Shown: positions 34,697 to 43,974, counted from the stretch's first letter. The stretch is DNA of 49,062 nt from Lachnoclostridium sp. (GCA_015057755.1 SVDR01000009.1:1-49062), one strand, 5' to 3'. Numbers and translations: made by a program. The notes: a model not told the origin generated them from the sequence alone.

Positions 34697-35965
34697 TTAA
34701 TCATTCACGATTTCGATCTGGTATTTACCATCGGACTTCGTGACTTTATATTTGACACCGTTGCCGTCTTTCACAGTTCCGCTGGTTTTAATCTTACCGC
34801 TCTCGCTTACAAGGTAACGTTCTTTCTCCCCGTCATCCCAGATTTCAACGATCTGATATTTCATGCCGTCCTCCGCACAGAGCAGCAGACCATTGTCATA
34901 AACACGACTGTCTTTCACGCCAGTCAGACCGGCTCCGCGTTTTCCGGTTGTACCGCTTGTAGCAAAATAAAACTCCTGCTCATCAAATTCATCATTTGAA
35001 ATGGACGCACGTCCTGTAAGCATGGTTCCATCATCTTCATCAAAGAAGAAATAGCGTCCGTCATTTACCTGAATAAGGCCGGTTACCAGATGACCTTCCT
35101 CATCGAAACAATAGGTTTCACTATCGATCTTTGCCATACCGTACTCACCGACTACGGTTGTCTTATACTCCGGAGAGTACGCACGTCCTGCTTTAAAGTA
35201 GAACCAGTAATCATCGGAACCGTCCGGTGCAGACATAAAATGCCAGCCCTCTGCTGCCGCTCCGTTATCATCAAAGAATAACAGATCTGCCGTATCTTCA
35301 TTGGAAAGATCCCAGTTGCCTGTGGAAGTATAATCCTCCGGATTTACCCAGCCAGTCAGCATACGGCCGTCTTCATCGAAGATGTACGTTTTTTCATCAA
35401 TGACCTTGTCGTCGCCCGCAACCATCTTGCCGTTATTTCCAAAATAATACCAGTACTCACCCCAGTTGTCCTCATCCGGGTCAGCAAGCCAGCGCCATCC
35501 ATCTGCTCTCGCGCCGGACTCACGGAAATAGTAAGTATAATCGTCGATTTCCACCCAACCAGTACTCATAATACTGTCATCAAAATGATACCATTCTCCG
35601 TCAATCTCCCTCATACCATCCTGATACATCTTTCCGTTTGTAGTAAAATATCTCCATCCGGCTTCATCCTCGTCCCATTCATCTTCACCATACAAATACT
35701 GCCAGGAATTGGTTACTCTTGCACCATTGGCATCTACATAGTAAAGATCATCTATCAGGCTGTTGGTTACCATCTTTCCGTCATAACCGAGATAATAATA
35801 GTAATCTCCGGATTTCATCCACTCGTCTGTGATCATATTGCCGGTTCTGTCGTGATAATAATACCAGTTCACGCCATCATGAGACCAGCCTGCAAATGCT
35901 GTCACCGTCAGTCCTGCTGTCATCGCCGCTGCCAGTCCTACTGTATATAATGTACCTTTTTTCAT
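34697..35965 (-). CDS. secreted cell-wall-binding repeat protein
   Basis: 422 residues: a signal peptide with cleavage after TAFA, then at least ten degenerate aromatic-glycine repeats of the choline/cell-wall-binding type, for example [56 protein letters not shown] and [15 protein letters not shown]. The sequence is very rich in D, E and Y, so the protein is strongly acidic. No catalytic domain (amidase, peptidase, toxin) is present, so it is made only of binding repeats plus a C-terminal beta-rich tail with [14 protein letters not shown]. It is exported and probably attached non-covalently to wall polymers; its role is unknown. AGGAGG ribosome binding site; own terminator. Confidence 0.9.
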   Translation of the reverse strand: MKKGTLYTVGLAAAMTAGLTVTAFAGWSHDGVNWYYYHDRTGNMITDEWMKSGDYYYYLGYDGKMVTNSLIDDLYYVDANGARVTNSWQYLYGEDEWDEDEAGWRYFTTNGKMYQDGMREIDGEWYHFDDSIMSTGWVEIDDYTYYFRESGARADGWRWLADPDEDNWGEYWYYFGNNGKMVAGDDKVIDEKTYIFDEDGRMLTGWVNPEDYTSTGNWDLSNEDTADLLFFDDNGAAAEGWHFMSAPDGSDDYWFYFKAGRAYSPEYKTTVVGEYGMAKIDSETYCFDEEGHLVTGLIQVNDGRYFFFDEDDGTMLTGRASISNDEFDEQEFYFATSGTTGKRGAGLTGVKDSRVYDNGLLLCAEDGMKYQIVEIWDDGEKERYLVSESGKIKTSGTVKDGNGVKYKVTKSDGKYQIEIVND

Positions 35966-36089
35966 AGTTTTCCTCCTTTTATCGAAACAAAACTCGAATT
36001 TTCATTCTTTTTTCTTCTTTATTAAAAATATACCATAATATCTCAAAATTTTCCTCACTTTTCTCTTACTTTTTCAGCAGAATTTCAGG

Positions 36090-36129
36090 CAAAAAAGCGG
36101 CAATTCGCATCTGCATACGAACTGCCGCC
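36090..36129 (-). terminator. intrinsic terminator of leuA
   Basis: GCGGCAGTTCG pairs with CGAATTGCCGC (one G-U), followed by TTTTTTGCC on the minus strand. Confidence 0.9.
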
Positions 36130-36140
36130 TAAAAACTTAC

Positions 36141-37808
36141 TTATTCGCTGAATAAACGGTTTACCGCACTGAACACGCCGCGAAGAGACGCTCTCGTGAT
36201 GTTGGAACTTACACCAACACCGTATGTCACACGGTTGGAATCCTGGTCCATCACATGGATGTAGGACGCTGCCTGCGCACCAGAACCAGATGCAAGAGCA
36301 TGTTCATTGTAATCAAGAACTCTGATATTGATTCCCAGTTCTTCTTCAAGGCCACGCTGAACTGCATCGATCGGACCATTACCAACGCCTTCAAACTGCT
36401 TCTCTACACCATGATCGGTATAGGTAACCACTGCAACCGTCGTAAAATCACCTCTGGATTCGAAGTCTGTGATCTTGCACTTTCTGAAGTGATACGGTTC
36501 TTTTCTGTCCAGATATTCCTCGCGGAATACTTCCATGATCTGCTCCGGAGCAACTTCGCCCTGGTCTTCGGCAATTTTTTGAATAATATCTGCAAACTCC
36601 TTGTGCATGCCTCGCGGAAGGCGGAAACCGAAGAATGTCTCCATAACAAAGGCTACGCCGCCCTTTCCGGACTGGCTGTTGATACGAACCACCGGCTCGT
36701 ACTCGCGTCCGATATCGGACGGATCGATCGGAAGATACGGAACCTGCCAGATCTTGCTCTGACGCTCCAGAAGGGCATGCATACCTTTGTTGATCGCATC
36801 CTGATGGGAACCGGAAAATGCTGTAAATACAAGCTTTCCTGCATACGGATGACGCGGATCGATGTGCATCTTTGTGGTACGCTCATAAACTTCCGCGATC
36901 TCTTTAATATCGCCAATCTCAAGCTCCGGATCAATACCCTGGGAGAACATATTGTACGCGATCGTTAAAATATCCACGTTACCGGTTCTCTCACCGTTAC
37001 CAAATAACGTACCTTCAATTCGGTCTGCGCCTGCCAGAATTGCCAGCTCCGCAGCCGCAACACCTGTACCTCGGTCATTGTGCGGATGCACACTGAGGAT
37101 AATGCTCTCACGATTCTCCAAATGTTTGCTCATCCATTCGATCTGGTCTGCGTAAACGTTCGGAGTTGTCATCTCAACCGTAGACGGAAGGTTGAAGATC
37201 ATCTTCTTTTCCGGAGTCGGTCCCCAGGCTCTCTGCACCACATTACAGATATCCAGCGCAAAATCCAGCTCTGTACCGGTAAAACTCTCCGGAGAATACT
37301 CTAAAATCACTTCTCCGTCATAATCCGCCATATATTTCTTTACCATCGCAACACCGTCAATGGCAATCTGCTTAATCTCCTCACGGTCCATATGGAACAC
37401 AACATCACGCTGCAGAGTGGATGTGGAGTTATAAATATGTACAACCGCTTTCTTAATACCCTGAATCGCCTCAAAGGTTCTCTCGATCAAATGCTCTCGA
37501 CACTGGGTTAATACCTGAACCACAACATCATCCGGAATCAGATCACGCTCAACCAGCTGTCTCAGGAAATCAAACTCAATCTGAGACGCTGCCGGGAAAC
37601 CGATCTCGATTTCCTTAAAGCCCATTTTCACCAAAAGATTGAACATCTCAACCTTCTCTTCCACCACCATCGGCTCCACCAGTGCCTGGTTGCCGTCTCG
37701 CAGATCCACACTGCACCAGATCGGGGCTTTTTCGATTTCTTTATTTGGCCATTCACGCTCCGGGTAATTGATTACCGGAACTCTCTGATATCTCTTATAG
37801 TTCATCAT
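36141..37808 (-). CDS. leuA: 2-isopropylmalate synthase (yeast-type)
   Basis: First committed step of leucine synthesis: acetyl-CoA plus 2-ketoisovalerate to 2-isopropylmalate. The catalytic TIM barrel has WCSVDLRDGNQALVEPM, EIEIGFPAASQIEFDF, SVHPHNDRGTG and LFGNGERTGNVD, and the C-terminal LeuA regulatory domain (from about residue 430, with GNGPIDAVQRGLEEELG) mediates leucine feedback. CSVDLRDGNQAL and the length of about 555 mark the yeast/mycobacterial type, not the E. coli type. I chose the Met after GGAGG (nine-base spacing); the longer frame covers that site. No T-box or leucine leader peptide lies in the short leader, and leuB, leuC and leuD are not adjacent. Confidence 0.96.
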   Translation of the reverse strand: MMNYKRYQRVPVINYPEREWPNKEIEKAPIWCSVDLRDGNQALVEPMVVEEKVEMFNLLVKMGFKEIEIGFPAASQIEFDFLRQLVERDLIPDDVVVQVLTQCREHLIERTFEAIQGIKKAVVHIYNSTSTLQRDVVFHMDREEIKQIAIDGVAMVKKYMADYDGEVILEYSPESFTGTELDFALDICNVVQRAWGPTPEKKMIFNLPSTVEMTTPNVYADQIEWMSKHLENRESIILSVHPHNDRGTGVAAAELAILAGADRIEGTLFGNGERTGNVDILTIAYNMFSQGIDPELEIGDIKEIAEVYERTTKMHIDPRHPYAGKLVFTAFSGSHQDAINKGMHALLERQSKIWQVPYLPIDPSDIGREYEPVVRINSQSGKGGVAFVMETFFGFRLPRGMHKEFADIIQKIAEDQGEVAPEQIMEVFREEYLDRKEPYHFRKCKITDFESRGDFTTVAVVTYTDHGVEKQFEGVGNGPIDAVQRGLEEELGINIRVLDYNEHALASGSGAQAASYIHVMDQDSNRVTYGVGVSSNITRASLRGVFSAVNRLFSE

Positions 37809-37856
37809 AACGATTATCCTCCGATTCATCGCTTTAAACCAGCATTATGTTGTATC

Positions 37857-37885
37857 ATTATACCACCAGTCTCAGGGAATAGCAA
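37857..37885 (-). promoter_or_regulatory. sigma-A promoter for leuA
   Basis: TTGCTA, 17 bp spacer, perfect TATAAT; leader of about 42 nt to the chosen start. Confidence 0.85.
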
Positions 37886-37925
37886 GAAAGTATATCATAA
37901 CATTTATTCATATGAAATATAACAA

Positions 37926-37957
37926 ATCAGGGACCGGTGTCATCCACCGATCCCCTC
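37926..37957 (-). terminator. probable terminator of glmM
   Basis: AGGGGATCGGTG pairs imperfectly with CACCGGTCCCT around GATGA; the U-run is weak (GATTTGTTATATTT). Confidence 0.5.
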
Positions 37958-37967
37958 ATATTTACAT

Positions 37968-39326
37968 CTAATTTACCACCACATGTCCCTTTGCCTTCAG
38001 CATATCGATCACCTGATCCACATACTTCTCACAAAGTTCCTGTGTTTCCGCTTCCACCATGACACGGATCAACGGCTCTGTACCGCTCTGACGAAGCAAT
38101 AGACGTCCGTCATTTCCTAGAGCCGCATCTACTTCTGCCGCCGCCTGCTGCACATCCGGATCACCGAGCGCTGCTGCCTTATCATTGACACGCACATTTT
38201 TCAAAAGCTGCGGTAAAATAGTCACTTCGGAAGCAAGCTTTCCAAGGCTCTGCTTTTTCTCCAGCATTACTTCCATAATCTTCAGGGAAGTCAGGATACC
38301 GTCACCTGTGGTCGCATACTTGCTGAAAATGATATGTCCGGACTGCTCGCCGCCGAGAACATTTCCTGTCTGGACCATATTTTCGTAAACGTATTTATCT
38401 CCAACCGCAGTCTTATCATACTCGATTCCAAGTTTATCCAGCGCTTTATAAAGTCCCAGATTAGACATCACCGTTGTAACGATCTTATTATTGCGGAGCA
38501 CACCCTGCTCCTTCATATATTTACCGCAAATGTAGAGGATCAGATCTCCGTCCACCACATTTCCGTTTTCATCTACAGCCAGACAGCGGTCCGCGTCACC
38601 GTCGTAAGCAAATCCTACATCCAAACCATGTTCCTTTACATACGCCTGCAAATATTCAATGTGCGTAGAACCACAATCCTTGTTGATGTTCAGTCCGTTC
38701 GGTTCACTGTTAATCACATGGGTTTCCGCACCCAGAGCATCGAATACACTCTTGGCAATCGTAGACGCGCTGCCGTTGGCACAGTCAAGACCAACTTTTT
38801 TTCCTTTAAACGATCTGGTTGCAATGGAGATCAGATAACCGATATAACGGTTTCTTCCTGCCGCAAAATCCTGTGTTTTACCGATCTGCTCCCGCTTTGC
38901 CAGCGGAAGTTCTTCCATTTCTCCGTCCAGATATGCTTCAATTTCTGCGATCACACTTTCTTCCAGCTTCTCACCGTTTCCGTTCATGACCTTGATTCCA
39001 TTGTCATAATACGGATTGTGGCTGGCAGAGATCATGATACCGCAGTCGAAATCTTCTGTACGGATCACATGAGACACGCTTGGAGTCGGAGTTACATGAA
39101 GCAGATATACGTCTGCGCCGGAAGCAGTCAGACCCGCAACCAGAGAATATTCAAACATATAACTGGAACGTCTTGTATCTTTACCAATGACAACGCGGCA
39201 TTTCTCACCTTTTGGATTTCTTCCATAATACCATCCGAGGAAACGTCCCACTTTGAACGCATGCTCCACCGTCAGATTTACATTGGCTTCCCCGCGAAAG
39301 CCGTCTGTACCAAAATATTTTCCCAT
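37968..39326 (-). CDS. glmM: phosphoglucosamine mutase
   Basis: Interconverts glucosamine-6-phosphate and glucosamine-1-phosphate for UDP-GlcNAc and peptidoglycan synthesis. The hexose-phosphate mutase motifs are GKYFGTDGFRG at the N-terminus, ISASHNPYYDNGIK with the phospho-Ser, AYDGDADRC with the Mg-binding loop, GGEQSGH for the sugar-binding loop, and RQSGTEPLIRVMVEA for the phosphate-binding loop. Length 452 is standard. AAAGGAG ribosome binding site. It follows rfbD across a terminator, so it is the fourth gene of the cluster at most through read-through. Confidence 0.97.
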   Translation of the reverse strand: MGKYFGTDGFRGEANVNLTVEHAFKVGRFLGWYYGRNPKGEKCRVVIGKDTRRSSYMFEYSLVAGLTASGADVYLLHVTPTPSVSHVIRTEDFDCGIMISASHNPYYDNGIKVMNGNGEKLEESVIAEIEAYLDGEMEELPLAKREQIGKTQDFAAGRNRYIGYLISIATRSFKGKKVGLDCANGSASTIAKSVFDALGAETHVINSEPNGLNINKDCGSTHIEYLQAYVKEHGLDVGFAYDGDADRCLAVDENGNVVDGDLILYICGKYMKEQGVLRNNKIVTTVMSNLGLYKALDKLGIEYDKTAVGDKYVYENMVQTGNVLGGEQSGHIIFSKYATTGDGILTSLKIMEVMLEKKQSLGKLASEVTILPQLLKNVRVNDKAAALGDPDVQQAAAEVDAALGNDGRLLLRQSGTEPLIRVMVEAETQELCEKYVDQVIDMLKAKGHVVVN

Positions 39327-39350
39327 TCTTCGGTCTCCTTTCGGATATAA

Positions 39351-39399
39351 GGAAAATCCGGTGCCGACATTTGCACTGCCGAAAGCCGGATTTTCATTC
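39351..39399 (-). terminator. intrinsic terminator of rfbABD
   Basis: GAAAATCCGG pairs with CCGGATTTTC around a long loop that itself has TGCCGA/TCGGCA pairing; the U-tract forms part of the stem. No promoter was seen between it and glmM, so some read-through is expected. Confidence 0.7.
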
Positions 39400-39418
39400 T
39401 TCTATTTATATGCAGGAA

Positions 39419-40270
39419 TTACCATGTAATTTCCTTCAGATAGCGGGCAACCGCATCTTTCCAGTCCGGAAGTCTCTCAAAACCGTTGTCAGACAGCTTC
39501 TCCTTGCTGATACGGCTGTTCATCGGACGTTTTGCCTTGGATGCCGGATATTCCGCAGAAGTCACCGGAGTTACCTTCACCTCATCCATGCCTGCTGCAC
39601 GGAAGATCTCACATGCAAACTCGTACCAGGAGCAAAGGCCCTCGTTTGTTGCATGATATCTGCCGTACTTATCTGTCTGGATCATATCCACCAGAAGTCT
39701 TGCAAGGTCATATGTGTAAGTCGGGGAACCGATCTGGTCACATACAACGGATGCTGCACCGCGTTCCTTACCGATGCGGAGCATCGTCTTAATGAAGTTC
39801 TTGCCGTTTACACCAAATACCCATGCGATACGAACGGTAAAGAATTTCTCAACCAATTCTTCCACTGCCAGCTCGCCTTCGTACTTACTCTGACCATACA
39901 CATTTAACGGATGTCTCTCGTCATCCGGCTCCCACGGACGTGTGCCTTCACCGTCAAATACATAGTCTGTAGAGATGTACATCATCTTGATGTCCAGCTT
40001 CTTGCAGACTTCCGCAATATTTCTGGTTCCTTCTGCATTGACTTTCATGCAGACTTCCACATTGTCCTCTGCAGCGTCTACGGCTGTGTAAGCCGCACAG
40101 TGAATCACTGCATCTACATCAGACTCTGTAATAACCTTTTCGCAGGCAGCTTTGTCTGTGATGTCCATCTCCTCCACATCCACGCCGACCGGCTCAAGGC
40201 CTCTCTTCTTCATCTCATTTACTACATCATATCCTAACTGGCCTTTAACACCTGTTACTAAAATTCTCAT
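39419..40270 (-). CDS. rfbD: dTDP-4-dehydrorhamnose reductase
   Basis: Last step of dTDP-L-rhamnose synthesis. Short-chain dehydrogenase fold with the nucleotide motif VTGVKGQLGYDV, the YxxxK pair in YGQSKYEGE, the substrate loop TDYVFDGEGTRPW and the conserved VRIAWVFGVNGKNF. Length 283 is normal. Its ATG touches the rfbB stop codon (TAAATG), so the genes are coupled. Last gene of rfbABD; the 3,5-epimerase rfbC, needed before this step, is not in the window. Confidence 0.96.
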   Translation of the reverse strand: MRILVTGVKGQLGYDVVNEMKKRGLEPVGVDVEEMDITDKAACEKVITESDVDAVIHCAAYTAVDAAEDNVEVCMKVNAEGTRNIAEVCKKLDIKMMYISTDYVFDGEGTRPWEPDDERHPLNVYGQSKYEGELAVEELVEKFFTVRIAWVFGVNGKNFIKTMLRIGKERGAASVVCDQIGSPTYTYDLARLLVDMIQTDKYGRYHATNEGLCSWYEFACEIFRAAGMDEVKVTPVTSAEYPASKAKRPMNSRISKEKLSDNGFERLPDWKDAVARYLKEITW

Positions 40271-41302
40271 TTATTTGTCTCCCAGTCTCTCGCCATACAT
40301 ATTGTCGAAATAATTGCTGTATTCTCCGCTCAGGATTCTCTTCCACCAGTCCTGGTTGTCCAGGTACCACTGGATCGTCTGCTGAATGCCTGTGTCGAAG
40401 TTGTACTGCGGTTTCCAGCCAAGCTCTGTCTCGATCTTTGTCGGGTCGATCGCATATCTCTGGTCATGACCCGGACGGTCTGTGACATATTTGATCAGGC
40501 TCTCCGGTTTGTCAAGAGCCTTTAAGATCGTCTTAACTACTTCCAGGTTTGTACGCTCGTTGTGTCCGCCGATGTTGTAAACCTCACCCACACGACCGTT
40601 GTGAATAATCAGGTCGATCGCCTGGCAGTGGTCGGATACATGGAGCCAGTCACGTACGTTCTCACCTGTTCCGTATACCGGAAGGGACTCGTCAGCCAGA
40701 GCACGGCTGATCATAAGCGGGATCAGCTTCTCCGGGAAATGGTACGGACCGTAGTTGTTGGAGCAGCGGGAAATTGTCACCGGAAGTCCGTAAGTTCTGT
40801 GATAAGCCATTACGAACAGATCTGCTGCTGCCTTGGAAGAAGAATACGGGCTGGAAGTATGGAGCGGAGTCTCCTCTGTAAAGAAGAGGTCCGGGCGGTC
40901 TAACGGAAGATCGCCGTATACTTCATCTGTGGATACCTGGTGGTAGCGCTTGATGCCGTATGTCTTACATGCATCGAGAAGAGTTGTTGTACCCATAACG
41001 TTTGTACGCACAAAACTCTCTGGGTCTACGACGGAACGGTCTACGTGGCTCTCAGCCGCGAAGTTTACGACCATATCCGGTTTCTCTGTCTCAAAAAGTT
41101 CGAAAATGAACTTGCGGTCTGCGATGTCGCCCTTTACAAACTTGTAGTTCGGCTTGTCCTCCACAGACTTTAATGTCTCAAGGTTGCCTGCGTATGTCAG
41201 AAGATCCAGATTGATGATCTCATAATCCGGATATTTGTTTACCATATGATGAACGAAGTTGCCGCCAATAAAGCCGGCTCCGCCTGTTACGATGATTTTC
41301 AT
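40271..41302 (-). CDS. rfbB: dTDP-glucose 4,6-dehydratase
   Basis: Converts dTDP-glucose to dTDP-4-keto-6-deoxyglucose with tightly bound NAD. Extended SDR features: GGAGFIGGNFVHH at the N-terminus, the catalytic VSTDEVYGDL with Thr-Asp-Glu, the YSSSKAAADLF Tyr/Lys pair, and SNNYGPYHFPEKLIPL. Length 343 is normal. It starts 52 bases after rfbA, and its stop abuts rfbD. Confidence 0.97.
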   Translation of the reverse strand: MKIIVTGGAGFIGGNFVHHMVNKYPDYEIINLDLLTYAGNLETLKSVEDKPNYKFVKGDIADRKFIFELFETEKPDMVVNFAAESHVDRSVVDPESFVRTNVMGTTTLLDACKTYGIKRYHQVSTDEVYGDLPLDRPDLFFTEETPLHTSSPYSSSKAAADLFVMAYHRTYGLPVTISRCSNNYGPYHFPEKLIPLMISRALADESLPVYGTGENVRDWLHVSDHCQAIDLIIHNGRVGEVYNIGGHNERTNLEVVKTILKALDKPESLIKYVTDRPGHDQRYAIDPTKIETELGWKPQYNFDTGIQQTIQWYLDNQDWWKRILSGEYSNYFDNMYGERLGDK

Positions 41303-41354
41303 GGTATCATGTTCTCCTTATATTCTATATTCATTCTCCTGCCGGAAGATTTTC

Positions 41355-42257
41355 TTATTTATCCGCGTAAGCCGGAAGTTTGTCCACATACTTGCCGTCT
41401 ACAACGTCCTTCAGGTACTGACCGTACTGATTCTTCTTGTAGATCTCGTATGCTTCCATGATCTCTTCCTTGGAGATCCAGCCATTCAGATACGCGATCT
41501 CTTCCAGACATGCGATCTTTCTGTGCTGGTGTGTCTCGATAGTCTTTACAAAGTTGGATGCTTCTACTAAAGACTCGTGTGTGCCTGTGTCAAGCCATGT
41601 AAAGCCCTGGCCAAGCAGAGTTACATCCAGCTCTCCCTGCTCCAGATAGATACGGTTCAGGTCTGTGATCTCCAGCTCGCCGCGTGCGGACGGTTTCAGG
41701 TTCTTCGCATACTCTACTACGCGGTTGTCGTAGAAATAAAGACCTGTTACACAGTAGTTGGATTTCGGCTTCGCCGGTTTCTCCTCGATGGAGATCGCCT
41801 TGCCTTCTGCATCAAACTCTACGATACCGAAACGCTCCGGATCGTCTACATAATAGCCAAATACTGTTGCGCCCGTTTCTTTCGCCGCTGCTGCGCGGAG
41901 ACGCTTCTTTAAGCCCTGTCCATGGAAAATGTTGTCGCCCAGACCCCTTGCCACAAGGTCATCGCCGATGAACTCCTCACCGATGATGAATGCCTGAGCC
42001 AGTCCGTCCGGGCTCGGCTGAACTGCGTAAGACAGTTCAATACCGAACTGATGACCGTCACCCAGAAGATCCTGGAAACGCGGTGTATCGTTCGGTGTGG
42101 AAATGATCAGGATCTCACGGATACCCGCATTCATCAAAACAGAAAGCGGATAGTAGATCATTGGTTTATCGTAAATCGGTAAAAGCTGTTTGGAAGTTAC
42201 CTTTGTTAACGGGTAGAGACGTGTGCCGCTGCCGCCTGCAAGAATAATACCTTTCAT
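41355..42257 (-). CDS. rfbA: glucose-1-phosphate thymidylyltransferase
   Basis: Forms dTDP-glucose from glucose-1-phosphate and dTTP, the entry step to dTDP-rhamnose. The signature [43 protein letters not shown] and [19 protein letters not shown] are diagnostic. I placed the start at MKGIILAGG because AAAAGGAG is just upstream; the longest frame adds 14 unlikely residues that include this site. First gene of the rfbABD operon. Confidence 0.96.
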   Translation of the reverse strand: MKGIILAGGSGTRLYPLTKVTSKQLLPIYDKPMIYYPLSVLMNAGIREILIISTPNDTPRFQDLLGDGHQFGIELSYAVQPSPDGLAQAFIIGEEFIGDDLVARGLGDNIFHGQGLKKRLRAAAAKETGATVFGYYVDDPERFGIVEFDAEGKAISIEEKPAKPKSNYCVTGLYFYDNRVVEYAKNLKPSARGELEITDLNRIYLEQGELDVTLLGQGFTWLDTGTHESLVEASNFVKTIETHQHRKIACLEEIAYLNGWISKEEIMEAYEIYKKNQYGQYLKDVVDGKYVDKLPAYADK

Positions 42258-42327
42258 ATGCTCTCCTTTTCTTCTCTTAAATATCGTCGCGCCCGCCATT
42301 TGGGCGCATCACTCCTATTTTGTAGAC

Positions 42328-42356
42328 ATTATAACACAAATATTTCTCTTTTTAAA
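42328..42356 (-). promoter_or_regulatory. sigma-A promoter for rfbABD
   Basis: TTTAAA, 17 bp spacer, perfect TATAAT with TG-T extension. The leader carries a GCGCCC/GGGCGC hairpin. Confidence 0.78.
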
Positions 42357-42398
42357 GGGCATAAGTAAGGAACAAATGATTTTATCCTTGCACTTTCC

Positions 42399-42755
42399 TT
42401 AATTTTCTTTAAACAAATACTGCAGTTTCTCTGCCTCTTCCATCGTATTCTTCCACTGATATTTTTTCAAATCTGTTTTCCAACCATCAGGGGTCCAGAT
42501 AACTTCAATTCCATCTTCAGTCAGCAGAATTTTCTGCAGATCCGGCATTTCGAAATGGAAGGCACCGCTGAGTACTCCTTTCGAATTTACGACACGATAA
42601 GCCGGAACCTCCCCTGCAAGATTCATTTTCAATGCATAGCCAACCTGCCTGGAGTTCTTTGGTTTTCCGCATAATAATGCAATCTGACCATAAGTTGCGA
42701 CTTTCCCCTGTGGGATATGATTGCATACGATTCCGATACGTTTGTAAAAATCCAT
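42399..42755 (-). CDS. alkyltransferase-like (Atl/MGMT-fold) DNA-binding protein
   Basis: 118 residues matching only the DNA-binding C-terminal domain of O6-alkylguanine-DNA alkyltransferase: IPQGKVATYGQIA with the helix-turn-helix region, the Arg-finger segment NSRQVGYAL, and VPAYRVVNSKG at the place of the active-site PCHRV. The Cys acceptor is replaced by Ala (PAYRV), so the protein cannot repair by alkyl transfer. Alkyltransferase-like proteins bind alkylated guanine and hand it to nucleotide excision repair, so this is the likely role. AGAGG precedes the start. It follows the ECF-S terminator, so it depends on read-through or a weak promoter. Its C-terminus is longer than in E. coli Atl. 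Confidence 0.9.
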   Translation of the reverse strand: MDFYKRIGIVCNHIPQGKVATYGQIALLCGKPKNSRQVGYALKMNLAGEVPAYRVVNSKGVLSGAFHFEMPDLQKILLTEDGIEVIWTPDGWKTDLKKYQWKNTMEEAEKLQYLFKEN

Positions 42756-42771
42756 AAAAACCTCTTTCCAA

Positions 42772-42804
42772 TAGTAAAGGGATCTGCCTTGCGACAGACC
42801 CCAA
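42772..42804 (-). terminator. intrinsic terminator of the DUF4430 / ECF-S operon
   Basis: GGGGTCTGTC pairs with GGCAGATCCC (two G-U pairs) around a GCAA tetraloop, followed by TTTACTATT. Confidence 0.75.
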
Positions 42805-43323
42805 TTAATTCACTTCCGTACTCCGTTCCGCCAGCCTTAATGTTTTAACGATCGGCATGATCAGAATCCCACAGAAAAAGTTACTGACTCCGTGAATCAG
42901 ATCAAATGGAAGTCCTGTGATGATCCAGGATATCATTCCTTTAAAATTCAATCCAAACATGATCGCCTGCGCAGGGGCATACAGCAATCCGTAACAAAAA
43001 CCGTGCATTGCACACACGATCATGTATATAATCGCCTGATATTTGGGGGGCAGTTTCCTCGGCAGAATCATCACCACCGCCCAAAGAACTGTCCAAATAT
43101 AAGTATACGGAACCCACCAGGCTGAAAAACCATTTAAAAGACCGGTCAGTATAACAAAAATATAGATTGGATATAATGCTTTTTTTCTATAAACTACGGT
43201 TATCGCAATGATAAAAACACCGATCAAATGAATATTCGGAGCCATATCCATAATGATCTTCGAAGCATACATGACTGCCCCAAGCATCGCAAAGACTGCA
43301 GTTTCTTTCACTGTCAGTTTCAT
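42805..43323 (-). CDS. ECF transporter S component, probable cobalamin or corrinoid
   Basis: Small six-helix membrane protein of 172 residues with the features of energy-coupling-factor S components: an N-terminal LTVKETAVFAMLGAVMYASK, several membrane helices with conserved Ala and Gly, and IITGLPFDLIHGVSNFFCG near the end. S components bind the vitamin and use a shared ATPase and T unit encoded elsewhere. The gene begins three bases after the lipoprotein stop with no strong ribosome binding site, which implies translational coupling. The cobalamin riboswitch in front of the operon makes cobalamin or a precursor such as cobinamide the likely substrate. Without that context the substrate could not be called. 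Confidence 0.85.
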   Translation of the reverse strand: MKLTVKETAVFAMLGAVMYASKIIMDMAPNIHLIGVFIIAITVVYRKKALYPIYIFVILTGLLNGFSAWWVPYTYIWTVLWAVVMILPRKLPPKYQAIIYMIVCAMHGFCYGLLYAPAQAIMFGLNFKGMISWIITGLPFDLIHGVSNFFCGILIMPIVKTLRLAERSTEVN

Positions 43324-43326
43324 AAA

Positions 43327-43821
43327 CTACTTCGCCATCCGGAAGGAATAGATCACTCCCTCTTCAATCGCAGTCTGATCGACACCAGTCATTCCGTAAT
43401 CATCATTCACATAAAATGCCCAGTACACCTTATCCTTGTCATAGTAAGCCACAATGCCATTTACCGCTTTTACATAGAGTCCGTACGGTCCATCTTCGCC
43501 TTCGATCAGTTCCACAGCCAAAAGTGCTGCACCAACCGTTTCTTCGTCTGTATGAATCTCAAACCAGGTTTCATTGCCCGAAAGATCCACAACTCCAAAG
43601 TTGAACTGCCTGCTTCCCTCGCCAAGAACCGTGACTTCTGTTACCGCCGCCTCCGAAACCGGTGTCTCTTTCTGATCCGCCACAGTTGTCGCGGCTGTCG
43701 TCGATGCTGCGCCAGAATTGCCTGCATTACCGCTGCAACCGGTTGTAATAAGTGCCATAGCCACAATCAGCACCATACAAAGGATGCATGATAACGCTTT
43801 TTTCATACGTTTCATCTTCAT
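43327..43821 (-). CDS. DUF4430 domain lipoprotein, probable corrinoid-binding
   Basis: 164 residues: a lipoprotein signal (hydrophobic stretch then ALITTGC with Cys near residue 29), a 35-residue Ser/Thr/Ala linker, and a domain of about 95 residues that fits DUF4430, related to the C-terminal beta domain of transcobalamin. Typical features are TVGAALLAVELI, GLYVKAVNGIVA and YWAFYVNDDYGMTGVDQ, the last matching the G-x2-W-x-Y-x-V-N pattern. It is exported and anchored to the outer face of the membrane. First gene behind a cobalamin riboswitch and coupled to an ECF S component, so it probably captures a corrinoid for it. Binding is inferred from fold and context. GGAG lies nine bases before the start. 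Confidence 0.85.
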   Translation of the reverse strand: MKMKRMKKALSCILCMVLIVAMALITTGCSGNAGNSGAASTTAATTVADQKETPVSEAAVTEVTVLGEGSRQFNFGVVDLSGNETWFEIHTDEETVGAALLAVELIEGEDGPYGLYVKAVNGIVAYYDKDKVYWAFYVNDDYGMTGVDQTAIEEGVIYSFRMAK

Positions 43822-43974
43822 CTTCTTTGTCTCCTTATTTCATTATGCCTCCACGGATACCTTTTCAGCGGAATCGCAGAGTATTCCCACGCAGTCAACC
43901 GGCACTCGCGGTATTGGCTCCATGATTTTTGTCCGGATATTCCGACTCGGTACTTCTTGCTCCGCCTTCTCAGA
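43822..43974 (-). promoter_or_regulatory. expression platform region between riboswitch core and lipoprotein gene
   Basis: About 150 bases with several short stems (CCGA/CGG, GGAAT/ATTCC, AATACC/GGTAT) and no U-run, so control is more likely at translation than at transcription. A two-codon frame ATG-AAA-TAA with its own GGAGG lies just before the lipoprotein ribosome binding site. Confidence 0.5.

Noticed and set aside
37809..37960. T-box or leucine attenuator for leuA
   Set aside because: The leader is about 42 nt, too short, with no TGGNACC-type sequence and no Leu-rich peptide.
38334..39350. Plus-strand frame of 338 codons opposite glmM
   Set aside because: Antisense of a full-length glmM with all catalytic motifs.
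36141..42257. A single long envelope operon from rfbA to leuA
   Set aside because: Terminators lie after rfbD and probably after glmM, and leuA has its own strong promoter.
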